Assembly (NCBI RefSeq): GCF_964204865.1
Contig: NC_135251.1
Coordinates: 19,592,001-19,656,000 of the forward strand
Reading direction: 5' to 3'
Source: Styela clava
Lineage: Eukaryota; Chordata; Ascidiacea; Stolidobranchia; Styelidae
Length of the DNA stretch: 64,000 nucleotides
The notes under the pieces were generated by a model that was not told the origin of the DNA, did not search any database, and worked only from the letters and a program-made list of their open reading frames with translations. The position numbers and the translations under genes were made by a program. How positions within the stretch are numbered: the stretch's first letter is position 1; the number at the start of each line of letters is the position of its first letter. Below, in pieces: positions 19,890-32,900 of this stretch.

Positions 19890-21509
19890 TAGGAATGCCA
19901 CTTTCGGATTTACGAATCGGATCGATTCGAATCGCATCTTTTCCGAATCGATTCGAATCAGATTTATAGGCGATTCGGAAAAAGAGGGCGATTTACCGAA
20001 AAAAAAATTGAATGTTTATTAGTCGTTGTTTTTGGCGATTGACTTCTCTACTTATCTGCCGTCATTTGTTTCAAGTTCGGCACAACACACTCTTTTACGC
20101 ATCACTCGAGATGATGTGTTGCGTAATTTCCACCAAACTGCGAGTTCAGTTTTCCACCGAATAGCCTGATTATCTATTATGCGCGAATTTAAAAGGATCG
20201 TATACCTGAAAATTCGTGACAATTTTGATGAAAATTTTCAACAGCACACTTGCGCTGCGACTAAGTTATTGTACGCCATGGCATGATTGGATAAAGAATC
20301 AGCTACCGACGTCTAGATAATATTTGATTTTGATTGAAATTTAATTAATTAATAAACTTTATTCTGAGTGAAATATTTCGCGTACATTTGAAGAGAATGA
20401 TTACTGAGTTCATTGGCCGGCTATCTTAATTGACAATCATGTTTCTCGTCCTAAAATATATATATATTTATTTTATTTGCGTTTGTCAGGCTTCCACTCG
20501 CGTGGCGGTAAACGAAATGAGGAGACATAATATACGTTTATTTTTCCAGCTGTTACATTAAAAGAAATGTAGTATTTTCTTTTAAATTTGTTAGCGCCAT
20601 ACAAGAGGGAATAAAACGTTTCGGATTATTTCTAGCAAATATCGCAACACGTGCCAGATTTGATACCAGACCAAGCATACTGTGCGAATGTCGTCTCACT
20701 TTAGCTTCAGCGACCATGTTTGATCGAGATACTGCGTCGACCAATTACCGCTCGTCACCGCGGCGTCCATTATGCACATTTGGACTATCTGAATCACGAA
20801 ATTAAACGTAGTCCACGATATAAATGAAGCCCTAGTTGGACAATGACGCTGTTAGCCACAAATAATATTGTCTCTAGTATTTATGGAAATTTTTGTTCGC
20901 AATCGTAGTCGGGTGAACGATTGTTTTTCTCGAAATTAATTTAATTTAACCTTCGTTAATTTTATCGTCTTCAAGCATATTCTTGCAAGCATTTCCCATT
21001 TATAGTAATTCAGATGCAATTAGAATGTTTTTGTCGTATTACTCTATGCTGCTGGCATAAATATAAAACATTGTACTAAAATTTTGAAGATAAAAAATCG
21101 GTAATAAGGTCGGGTTTAATTCAATGTAACAAGAAGTGAAATACCACAGTCACATATTCTGGTATGGGACTAGGGAAAGCAGTGTTTATGACACAACCGT
21201 ACAACTTTTCCCTGCTTATTTTCTCACATGAACTCCATCAAATTGTCTCAGTCCTGATACAAGTATAACACAATAATAACTCAGTATTGCAAGACTAGCA
21301 GATAAGCTGCAACAGCAAGTTTTACATCAATGCATTTATTAGTGATATCTATGACCTACTTCTTTTTTTATCACGATAGAAACTTTGAGCAAACATACGC
21401 GTGCAATGAAAAAAAAAGCCTAATGGAATCAGATTCGGAAAGATTCGATTCGAAAATTTTTGATTCGAGATTCGATTCGAAAAAAAAGTATCCAGAAGTG
21501 GCAACCCTA
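19890..21509. mobile_element. non-autonomous hAT-type element, 1,620 bp
   Basis: Termini TAGGAATGCCACTT and AAGTGGCAACCCTA form inverted repeats of hAT type. GTGTCAAC is an exact 8-bp target duplication at 19882-19889 and 21510-21517. Subterminal regions are rich in GATTCGAATCG-like motifs (19918-19990, 21430-21482), as expected for transposase-binding sites. No transposase ORF is present. Confidence 0.85.
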
Positions 21510-21958
21510 GTGTCAACTATTCAAAACATTCGCGAAATAAGCATCCAAACTTTCGCAATAGTAAAGTATAGTGAGAAATTTTCTGGGGTCAAGGTTCGGG
21601 GAAAGGTCCACACTTTGTTTTTATTTATATTAATCACATGTTGAGTAAACAATTGCGATATTCCACAGATTTTTTTTTGCAGAGGTTGTTGATCTGATAG
21701 TTGACGGAGTCAAGTAGTTTAGTTGCTCATATTTGTGCATTATAGAGCTTTGTATATACAATTTGCCACAGGAATGCTTCAACGAGATATTATTCGTGGG
21801 AAAAATAACATAATGTATTCCCATGAAACTCTTGGTCTGAAACGCAAGAGCAAAGGTTACAAAGTTATGCTTTGGATTACATCTTAACATCATCTAATTT
21901 AAAAACATAAATACAAGATAGTCGGGGGGTTGCTATAAGGCCAGGATTCATCTTAGTT

Positions 21959-22217
21959 CGGGGGTGGGCAATTCGGCCACTGAAGTGTTTATCAGTCTCA
22001 CTTGTGTCTGTTGAAATGACGACTACAGTTTTCCTATGAAAACAACGTCATAAAGACGTCATTGCTACATCTTTCTTCTTTATATTATATAAATATAAAC
22101 GTTTACCAATCTGTTCGACTAGCTTTAGTTTTTTATTCATACTTTTCCATATTGAGTTTTGAGCTTAAGTCTATTACAAGTAACTGGTCCATTCAGAAAA
22201 GTAATTGCCCACCTCTG
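21959..22217. mobile_element. hAT-type MITE, 259 bp
   Basis: Termini CGGGGGTGGGCAATT and AATTGCCCACCTCTG. The flanking 8-mers TCTTAGTT (21951-21958) and TCTTAGCT (22218-22225) differ by one base. Confidence 0.85.
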
Positions 22218-22540
22218 TCTTAGCTATTTCGCTTGAATTGAAAGAAAACTTGCTGTCTCAATTGCAGCAGTTTTCCTCCAAAGGCGCAAGAGTCATTTAG
22301 AATTTTAGACACTATAGCAATTTATGCACCATCAAGATATAGGTTTTTGAGAAAGCGTGCTATTCTCACTATTGTAGGCGAACATGGCGCGTATTAAATT
22401 AAACAAGAAGAATCTGTACAAGTTGCACTAAAAAACGTTCAGAAAACGTAAAAAACATCACTGATCAGAAGAGGAAAATGGCCGAATAAACATCCAATGC
22501 GTATCAATATAAAAACAATAATATCGGTCGAAAACCGAAA

Positions 22541-22741
22541 ACTTATCGATCGAAACTGCGGTTCCGATCCATGACCATATAGTGACACCGCGTGTCCCAC
22601 CACTAATTAATTAATAACTCGCTAACTAAAATTTGGAGCAAATCAACCTCGCCTTCGTGAGATATCACGCTCATCTAACAGAAAAACAAACAGACAGACA
22701 AATACCTATTAACATACTTACCGATCTTAAGGTCGATAAGT
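22541..22741 (-). mobile_element. MITE with ACTTATCGATC termini, copy 1
   Basis: Begins ACTTATCGATCG and ends GGTCGATAAGT. It is an inverted relative of 53855-54128, sharing the complement of TTTGTCTGTCTGTTTG and TAATTAATTAATAACTCGCT. Confidence 0.8.
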
Positions 22742-23644
22742 AATAAATGAACAGGTGATTAAATGCCATATATATAATATATCATAAAAAACGCATAAAA
22801 TAAGCAAAGCGGCGAAATCTCTGAGCTTGATCAATATGCTGACAGTTGTCAATTATGTATACAACGTCTAATCCTTGGCGCAGGGGCGCAGCATTACTGT
22901 ATAAAACTTCTTTAGTTCTCTGTCAGAAAATTGGCAATATGGCAGATGTTTACCACAGATTTAAGTACTGTGACTAGAAACACTGATTTTTTGAAATACT
23001 TGTAATATTTCTAGGACAAATTTGCTTTAGTATTCCTGCACTATCCTGTGTTTCTGTTGATTTCTATTAGAGGTTATTACATTTTGAGTATATATTTTTT
23101 TTTTTAATAACGCCGGAGTGAATGAAAGTCCAATTTACACTCAATTCAGTATAGACCATTTCATCACGTAGTGTGCGATTTGAACGTAATTATCAGAGGG
23201 ACATGCGATACTTGCCGCCTACCATACTCCAATTTTTTAATTATGTCAAAAATACTAGCAAACTGATTGAGACACAAAGCTGCAGTGACAATTGAAATGG
23301 TTGTCATCATCCCATCTTTGTCATCTGCTTCGAAAACATTGTCTGAAAATAATCAAAGACAGAAACATTGTAGTCAAGCGTAAAAAAAACAGCGTTGAAA
23401 CAATCAAAGAAGCTATGGAAAACATTTCCCAACCAAAGTTAAGAATATTGTCAATAGTTTTATCTCAATACGATCTAATATGATATTAAACTGCATGAGT
23501 ATAGATTTATAAGAAAACCTAATATGTTATGAATTTTTACTCAGTAGCACATTTAAGCTTTTGCGAGGCCAGTATAAAACTCCGTGTCGCATTAGTGATG
23601 AACTTGTTTCCTGTCCTCGTTATAAATTTCCTATTGAGACTTTA
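22742..23644. other. intergenic, no gene assigned
   Basis: A Lys-rich 63-codon plus frame (23292-23483) has no recognisable domain or splice context. Confidence 0.4.
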
Positions 23645-25244
23645 ACTTTCTCATTTTCTGTATTTTACGGGCTGAACATAAATTATGCCGTACTATTACG
23701 GCGTAGATTAGCATTGTCCTTAAAATGAGAAAACGTTATAGCGGAACAGTTATTGCACATTACATGGCAAAAACTATTATGCAATATATATTTGCCGTCA
23801 ACTTCATATATAGATGACCTTTGCATTTTTAAAAATATTTTGTTGACGCTCCAGAAGTATGTGCATCAAGATGGCGCACAACCTGATAACCCTAATCTGG
23901 AACACATACTAAGTTCAGGTGTGCGCCATCTTGGTGCACGTACTTCGGGAACACCTCTTTTTTTTTCCAAATGCTGAACGATCATGGTGGTAAGTCGGTT
24001 TTTGCGTGCATGATCGGGTTTAGTGCTTGCCTTGTAACTCACATACAAAAATTTTGTTCATAACATGAGTGTGTGTGTTCCATTTTATTGGATCAAACAA
24101 GCCGCCAGCAACTTTTAATTAAAAACACTTTGCAAACTTTCCACGCTTAGGTGAGGTAGGATGTAACTGTTTTTAATTGAGTTTGTGGCTTGAAAATTTT
24201 ATCCATTCTGTTTTTTTTTTATTGTTTTTATCATCAACACTATTTGGCTAACTGGGATATTTTACCTTTTGGACTTACTCCATGGATTCAAAAAAATATT
24301 GTTTGGTCGCGTGCAGAATTTTACTTTATTAGAGTATGAGCGCCCGCAAACCTGTGATTGGCTACGGCGTATTGGTAACTGAAAATCAAATTATTTACGA
24401 TCATGCAATAGTTAATTTCAGGATTTTGTGACAGGTACTGCTTGATATGCACCAAAAATATTAATTGAAGCTAATGATTCGGTATTCAGTCATGTTAAAC
24501 TTCAAACAAATTGCATAATATATTTTGAATATAGCTTTAATAATATTAAAGCAAAGAGATGTGTTAATGTACAAAATTTGAAAATTATTCATTCGTGATG
24601 ATTATTAGAAGGTATGATGTTGCAGCGCATATGAATAGCCGAAGGAGCGAAAAATGTTAAGAGCGCTGCAATTTTCAATAATGTTAGCAATTTTTTATTC
24701 AACGGTACATTGTTGATTACTGTTGACATAAATTTATTTAAAAATTGAACGGAATGTTTTTTACTCGCCATGTAATGAATAATCACACGAGCTTCACATT
24801 TGCTGTCGAGCGAATCCACTTTATTCGATCATTACTGGCCGTTGATGAAATGCAACGACGATGTGTATTCTAGTCCATGCACGAAGATATCCGGCAGGCA
24901 AAATAACATACGCCAACTTTAAACAAAGGCGAAAAAATTACTCTCTGTCTTGCACTATTAGCCTGTTAAAATTCAATTAAAATTTATTTGATGATTACGC
25001 TTCACGTAGAAAGTGGCCACATTGCATACTTTTAATTAAATAGTTTTAGAAAATAAGAAGTTTTGCACCAAGTTGTAGAAGTTTACTGTAAAAATCTAGG
25101 TATCCAACTCATTAAAGATTAACTGCAGTGAGGATCATGGTAAGAAACAATCATTTATCATAAAGGAATAAGTAATTTGAATTGACGTCTTATGAGAGTT
25201 AAAGAATTAATTTGCGGTTTGTTGCACTCGCGGTAACTTCAATT
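23645..25244 (+). repeat. 1.6-kb dispersed direct duplication, copy 1
   Basis: Aligns end to end with 26810-28429, from ACTTTCTCATTTTCTGTATT to GCGGTAACTTCAATT, with many substitutions and small indels. It contains one hairpin MITE. No ORF is conserved between the copies, so it is probably an old repeat rather than a gene pair. Confidence 0.85.
23846..23956. mobile_element. palindromic MITE (hairpin family)
   Basis: Arms CCAGAAGTATGTGCATCAAG and GGTGCACGTACTTCGGGAAC fold back on each other, around ACCCTAATCTGG. Confidence 0.85.
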
Positions 25245-25442
25245 CAACATCCATCTTTTTTCCTGTAGCCTGAAACCCTGGGGCGGTACTGGCTTATTTA
25301 TATTTTTGCAAAATGATTATTGAATTTAATTACGTTGCTATGGTATAATAGAATGTACTAGATTAGCTGTTAAAATCGTGATCGAATAATTTTTCGAATC
25401 TGAGCCACCGCGTGCGTGATTTACAATATAAAAAAGTTGGTG

Positions 25443-25544
25443 CTCCTGAAGTATGCGCACCAAGATGTCGCATCACCTGAACCCTAACCTGGTACACAAC
25501 CTGAGTTCAGGTTGTGCGCCATCTTGGTGCGCATACTTCAGGAG
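25443..25544. mobile_element. palindromic MITE, best-preserved copy
   Basis: CTCCTGAAGTATGCGCACCA at one end and TGGTGCGCATACTTCAGGAG at the other are exact reverse complements. Pairing continues inward through CAAGATG/CATCTTG and ACCTGAAC/GTTCAGGT. It would form a near-continuous 45-bp stem. Confidence 0.9.
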
Positions 25545-26809
25545 GTCCAAAAATTTGGTATAACTATGTCAATTCCTTTAAATTCCGGTCTTTACAAATC
25601 CATCAGCTTTATGTCATTAGCACTAGCTTGTTAGGAACAACGATGTGATTAGCATTTTTACTTTGTGTAGTGAATAGAAATTGTAATATTCGCTTACATA
25701 CGTGTATTACAAAAAGTAAAGACGCTGGTCCTGAGAATTTATGTATCTATAGGTTAATGGACTGAGTTAACAGCAGCAGATGTTGTATAGAAATTTTTTT
25801 ATACATAACACATATATATTGCCAGACAAAGTAGGGCACTGATTGAGTCACAGACATTAGAGATAATGAGAGCACTCAACTCGGCAGGAAATATCACGCG
25901 AAATAAGCCTTATGCAAGAAGGAATATGCGCGAAGAGGCAGCTTTGCGAAAAGGAACTTTGGCTCAGATGTAATTTTGCGTAAACTGATTTTTTTCTGTG
26001 ACAGTAGTGATGAGTAAATGAATTCGTGGGCCGTTGTATTTTGCGAGAATATACTTTCGAGCAAATGGATTGTTGGGAGAATGCAATTTTGTGCGATTGA
26101 ACTTTATGGCAAAAAAAAGAATTTTTTGTTGAAAAGCATGTTGGACCTCTAACATTTTTTTTGTGAGATTGATTTTTATTTGTTTTGTATTTACGGTAAA
26201 AGAAAGACTGTGTCGGGGTTAGAGGCAATTTTTGGATGGCTTAATCCACGACCACTAAAAGTACCCCAAATTTCTATACTGTAAAATGGTCTAGATTTAT
26301 TTGTCGTACGGGTATTCGTATGGTTGACGTGAGAATATATAGCACAGATCAAAATAGGAATGTGATGTGTGAAACAAAATGCATATTTTCTCTCTTGCAC
26401 AGAGCTTTAGTTTAGACCATACTTCACAAACAAAAAGGAAACGCAGCTGAACTGGTGACAGTGCGTGTCACAGCAGGGAAGTTGGTGCAAGCTGTCTACT
26501 TCCTTTTTCCCATGAGACCACGAACGACAAAAAAAAATTGAATCTTATATAACAGTGCTAATAACTCAATGACCCAGTGTAAATAAAATTGTTTTCAGAC
26601 GAAATTTGCCACAAGTGGCGATGATGTGGCGAGTAATAATGCTAAAAAGAGTAATAATGCTGGTTAATTATGTAGCGTAATAGCATAGACTTAGCTCCAC
26701 GTGAGGAAGTAATAGATCATTTATGATCGCGTGCAAATTTGTTCATGTATTTCAGTAAGTAATAAAACTTTAATTAGTATTGTATCAAAAAATAGACTAT
26801 ACTTTCTCA
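25545..26809. other. intergenic with a degenerate minisatellite
   Basis: 25880-26190 has loosely repeated TTGCG..AAT.. modules of about 45 bp, which make a minus-strand Ser/His/Lys-rich open frame (25857-26228). That frame is not accepted as a gene. Nothing else was recognised. Confidence 0.4.
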
Positions 26810-28429
26810 TTTTCTGTATTTTATGGGCTAAACATAAATTGCTATATAGGTTTTATTATCCCTATTCTTCGCCATTGATGCCGTACTATTAAATAGAGTC
26901 GCTTTGTGCTTAAAATGAGAAAACGTTATAGCGGAACAATTATTGCACATTATATTGCAAAATTTATTATGCAATATATATTGGCCGTCAACTTCATATA
27001 TAGATGACCTTGCATTTTAAAAAATATTTTTGGCGCTACAGAAGTATGTGTACCAAGATGGCGCACAACCTGATAACCCTAACCAGGTACACATACTAAA
27101 TTCAGGTTGTGCGCCAATACTTCGGGAACACCATTTTTTCTTTCAAAATGCTGAACGAGCATGGTGGTCGGTTTTTGCGTGCAGGTCTTGATCGGGTTTA
27201 GTGCTTGCCTTGTAATTCACATACCAAAATTTTGTTCATAACATGAGTGTGGGTGTTCCATTTTATTGGATTAAATGAGCTGCCAGCAACTTTTAAACAT
27301 ACTTTGCAAACTTTCCACGCATAAGTGAGGTAGGATGTAACTGTTTTGAATTAAGTTTGTGGCTTAAAATTTTTTATCCATTCTGTTTTTTTTTATAATT
27401 ATTTTTTTATCATCAACGCCATTTAGATGATTGGGATATTTTAACTTTTGTACTTACTCCATGGATTCAAAAAAATATTGTTTGGTCGCGGGCAGAATTT
27501 TACTTTATTAGAGTATGTGCGCCCACAAACCTGTGATTGGCTACGGCATGTTGGGAAGTGTAAAATCGAATTATTTGCAATCATGAAATAGTTAATTTCA
27601 AGACTTTGGGACAGGTGGTACTGCTTGATACGACCAAAAATATCAATTGAAGCTAATGATTTCGGTATTTAGTCATGTTAAACTTCAAATAAATTACATA
27701 ATATATTTTGAATATAGCTTTAATAATATTAAAGCAAAGAGATGTGTTCGTGTACAAAAAATGAAAATGATTCATTCGTGATGATTATTGGACACCGTAG
27801 AATGTTGCAGCGCATATAAATAGCCGGAAGATACGAAAAATGTTAAAAGCGCTGTAATTTTCAATAATATTAGCAATTTTATATTCAACGTTACATCGTT
27901 GATTATTGTTGAAATAATTTTATTTAAAAAACTGAACGGGATATGTTTTACTCGTCATGTAATGAATAATTACACGAGTTTAAAATTTGCTGTCGTACGA
28001 ATCCACTTTATTCGATCATTACCGGCCGTTGATGAAATGCAACGTCGATGTGTATTCAACTTCAGTTCATGCACGAAGGTATCTGGCAGGCGAAATAATA
28101 TACACCAACTTTGAACAAAGGCGAAAAAATTACCTTCTGTCTTGCACTATTATTGAAATCCAATTAAAAATTATTTGACGACTACGCTTCACGTAGATAG
28201 TGGCCACATTGCCTACTTTCAATTTAATAGTTTTGGGAAAGAAGAAGTTTGGAACAAGTTGTAGAAGTTTACTGTAAAAATTTAGTTATCCAACTCATTA
28301 AAGATCAACTGCAGTGAGGATCACGGTAAGAAACAATCATTTATCATAAAAGAATAAGAAATTTGAATTGACGTCTACTGAAAGTTAAAGAATTAATTTG
28401 CGCTTGTTGCACATGCGGTAACTTCAATT
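26810..28429 (+). repeat. 1.6-kb dispersed direct duplication, copy 2
   Basis: Partner of 23645-25244, about 3.17 kb downstream. It has an extra stretch near 26837-26880 and a 3'-damaged hairpin MITE. Confidence 0.85.
27032..27132. mobile_element. palindromic MITE, one arm shortened
   Basis: The left arm AGAAGTATGTGTACCAAGAT is intact. The right arm reads GTTGTGCGCCAATACTTCGG, having lost the middle of the arm, so it no longer pairs fully. Confidence 0.8.
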
Positions 28430-29988
28430 AGATCTTCAGCCGAATGATGTTCTTAATACCAAAGAGAGCAAACTCATAATCTTAGCTTAGAGAACTTAGC
28501 TGTTTCTAAGTGGGTTGTGGTTTGTGAAAAATGTCATCTATTTTTCTTCGGTTCGTTTTGTAATATTAATTACTATGTTAGAGATCAGATTAAAGTGGAT
28601 TATGAGAATGGATCCTCCGATTGGTATGGAGATATAGATTCTAAATTATTGCTACTTTGAAGTCAAGCTTGTCATAAGTAATATGATTTTGAAGCGATTT
28701 ACAAATTCATTGAGTTTTATACATTGATCTGTTCATTTGGCTAAAACATTAGAACCCCAATAACAATAAGTAATGTAGCATAGTTTAATTTATATTCACA
28801 GACTTTGTATGAGGCGTTTTGAAAGACAACCCAAAAGCTATTAGTATTTGAATATGTGATGATGAGCGGTTCTTCATATGCTATAAATTATAATATTAGA
28901 ATAATAGTTCCTCCATTCAATGCCGAAGCAAATTAAATCACAATACATCTCGCCTTGCTATATTGGATTCATACTTGGACTAGCTGTTGCATTCTCTTGG
29001 CGAACCAGACAGCGCATGATTGAGGTTGTTGTCATAGTCATAAAGGTTACGTTATCAGAAAGAATTAAATTGAGATATAGTGAAATACGCATAAATATAA
29101 GAGGTTTAGCATAACTTCAAGCTTCCTATCTCCCTGTCATTTACAAAATACCACTGTTTGGCTACTTAGCAGCGTTATTTGTTTTAGGGGTTTTAGATTA
29201 TTTTTTATATTCAGTAAATACTGATTGGTGATCATAGTTGTGAGACCGTGAAACGCCATTGCGAGATTTTGTCTGATTTTATATTTTATATTACGTTTAA
29301 TTAATTGCAACTTGAAAACTTGAGACTAATTTTTGTAACGCAATAGTGCGATTGTCTCTAACATCCTGATTGGAAATGATTTTATCTTTCGAATGATTCA
29401 TAACTCGTTGTATCGATCGACGTTCTCGTCTTGCATCCGGTATATATCTTTAAACCATTGAGGTTATTTAGCATGGACTCATTAGCATGAAAATGCGCTT
29501 TAAAAAAAGAACATGGATAACTTGAAATCGGATTTTCAGTTTCAATTTATAGACGTTTAGCAAGGAGTTTTTTTACAATGTGTATCAATCTTTTGCATTT
29601 GGGAATTGTGTTAAAGACGAGCTTTGTATTTGACAGCAGAGTCAAACGGGCCGGGATGTTCCTGGAATTTGTTTGTGTGGGTTTGATAAGAATATAAATT
29701 CCTTCGTTGCTTCGAGAATTCTCTACACATAGATGAATGGATCTTTTTTCCACGTTTCACTTGACTTTATGTAAACTAGAAATCTCTATAGGCTGAGGAA
29801 AAAGGTTCCATGTATTTTGCTAGAAGGTACTGGAATTGTTTATATCAACGGAACGCGGTACTAACGATTCACTATCGAATGATCGTCCCGACGAATTTAT
29901 CTACAAACACGATGTTTACGTTTAATAAACAATTCTCATGTGATTTATTCCAGGTCTTAGCGTGCAATACCTATTTACAATTCCAAAA
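28430..29988. other. upstream region of SLC5A7
   Basis: AT-rich. No ORF with recognisable content. A good 3' splice site (TTTATTCCAG, ending 29953) lies 35 nt before the SLC5A7 ATG and has no donor that I can assign. Confidence 0.45.
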
Positions 29989-32900
29989 ATGGCACTTAAC
30001 ATTCTAGGACTGTGTGTAGTCATAGCGTTGTACCTGGCGATCCTATTACTCGGCATTTGGGCGGCTTGGACAAATAGAAGAAAAGGCAAGGGAAATAAAA
30101 GTGAAGTTATCATGGTTGCAAACAGAGACATTGGGTTTCTTTTAGGGTCTTTCACGGTTACCGGTAAGTGATTTATATCCAAATTGATATTAAATGTCTA
30201 CTATTTTTCATTTCTTCATTTAATTAAAATTTGTAATGCGATCTGAAACAATCTTATCTTGCCGCATATTACTCCCAGTGGAAAACCTTGACTCCCAGTG
30301 GAAAACCTTCCTGATCTACTTATGAAATGAATAAATCATATTTACTCGACTGTAATATGAGCTCTGTTATCTAATTGTTTTTACGTATTCGCAAAGTTGT
30401 TATGAGAAAAATATATACTGTTTTGTAATCACAATGCTTTCCGATTAGAGAAAATATTTCCAAGTATTAGTGTTTTGGTTAGCTTACAACGAAATTGACG
30501 TCGAATGTTTAACAAAATATGCTGTATGCGACAAAATAATCCGCATTTAATCAGTATGTTTTAGTAATCTCACATTTGTTGTTACATTTGTACTTAACCA
30601 ACAGGCTGATGTTCCAAATATAATATGCTTCCACGTGATACCATGAATTGATATTTATCATCGCAAATTACCATAATTGCGATATGTCATATTTATAAAT
30701 TTATGTAACACTTTTGTTCAGCGACATGGGTAGGAGGTGGATATATTAATGGCACTTCTGAAGCTGTATACGCACCAGGTCTTGGACTGATTTGGACCCA
30801 GGCACCGTGGTGTCTTGCAATTGGTGTGACACTCGTTGGATTTTTCATCGCTGAAAAGATGAGAAATGCTGTAAGTCACTTGCAATTAAAATTGATAAAT
30901 AGAGGCACAACCACGTGACTGCTATAGCAACGAGAATCATGTTATTGAAGGTTTTCTATAACTAATACTAAAATACATTGGGGACATTAGAACCAAGTCA
31001 TTAGTTTGTGAAAAGTCATATTAATACGCTACATTTTTCATATACAGTATTATATCAAACAGTTGATATTCATGCATGAAAATGAATACGATGGATTGAG
31101 CCATGTACATGAGCTCATTAAAAATATAAAACTTTTAGCATCGCAAGCATAATCAAGCAATACCCGTCTCTTCTTCGTTTAATTTTGTATCCTTAGTGTA
31201 TTTAGATTTATTTGCAATGCTCAAAAAAAAACTTTGCGATAGTAATGTGTAAAAGTAAAAAATGTATTGTTTTTAGTCATATGTTACAATGTTGGATCCA
31301 TTGCAAAATAAGTTGGGACGTCATATGGGAGCACTTTTGTTTCTACCTGCATTGTGTGGCGATATATTCTGGGCTGCTTCAATACTGTCGGCCTTGGGTA
31401 AGTATTTATGTACAAAGCTCTGGAAAAACATTCAGTACTATTTTCCATATGCTTGATTCCCATCCTGAAATTTGAAACCACGATTCGTGACTATCGCTTC
31501 AATGCGATTAAATTCAACTGTTAATTGTTTACGAATCGCCGCGTTAACAACTTATTTATATTGCTTAACTTTTGTATTTTGTTGCACTATATCTGAACTC
31601 CACCCACTAATGAGTTGATTACATATGAATGCCAATTTTGCTGTCTGCGAATCAAAGTTTAAAAATATTTAAAAACTTCATGATCTTAAATAGGTGGAAC
31701 TCTATCTGTCATCTTAAATATTGACGTGAAAATTTCCGTCATATTTTCATCTTGTGTATCCATACTTTACACACTAGTCGGCGGTCTTTATGCTGTTGCA
31801 TATACTGATGTCGTGCAACTCCTGTGTATGTTTGGAGGCTTGGTAAGTTCAAAATATTTTGTAATTTTTTTTTTCTGATGAAGGTTGCATGAAATGAATA
31901 GTTTTTGTTTCTCGTATTGACACTCTATTGCATGGAGCTTTCATACTCTTTCCTTTTCTCTTACACACATCAAAATATAATAACATATATTTTCCACATC
32001 CATATGGTTGGGCCAAGAATATCGTGAATATGACGGCTTCCATTGTGCCATTCAACAAACACGAATCGAGTTTTTACAGATGAAATCCTGACTCTGTCTA
32101 GACTTTAGCAGAGCAAGGTCAATAACGATTAATACTCAGGATACTTCCTATCCTAATGATGCAAACGTTATTTGTAAAATTCACGCAGAACTTTCATCAG
32201 CCAAGTATGTGCCGTTGATGAAGCGCGTGGCCAATGTGATAAACGATGTTACAGAATTGCTGTTGTTTTTTATTTGACTGGGGGGGATCCACATGCGCTT
32301 GCTGCCAGGTTTGTGTCATCAACTCTACACGTATGTTTCTGTGATGATTTGGCATATTTCACCAACTATAGTTCAGAATTAAAAATAATCTTACTTTGAA
32401 GAAAAATACAGTATAATTTGGTTGATATACAGATTTAAAAACAGTTTATGTTACATTTGATTTTGTTCTTTTCCACAAAACATAAAAATGTATGTGTCGA
32501 AATAATGATATTGTCTTTGAAATATTACACGCCTAAATATGCCAAGATGCCACTTTTTTACGAGGCAGAGGTTGATTCAATGATTTGATTACAAAGTAAA
32601 ATTCAAAACAAAAATTGGGTATAAATAAAGAATTTGGTTTTCATTTTATCGACATGTATGACTTGAAATTGCCTTTTTTCAGTCATTGCATAAACATCAT
32701 CACATCTCACAATTTCTTTTCACTTCTCTTGGCAATTTGACTCTTAATTTTCCCATTAACGAGAGAATAACTGTTTTCTCGTTAACTGCGAGGGATATTT
32801 TCGCCAAATAGTTTTTTTGCAGAACGAAGTGCATGGTGGAACGTCCCATCAATGTATTTGGATTGCACTTCTACGTCTACCCACCAGGTATTTTAGTATT

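Noticed and set aside
23890-23900. Telomere-like TAACCCTAA
   Set aside because: Part of the loop of the hairpin MITE family, not a telomeric array.
25857-26228. 123-codon minus-strand Ser/His/Lys-rich frame
   Set aside because: Produced by degenerate short tandem modules; no start context, splice context or domain.
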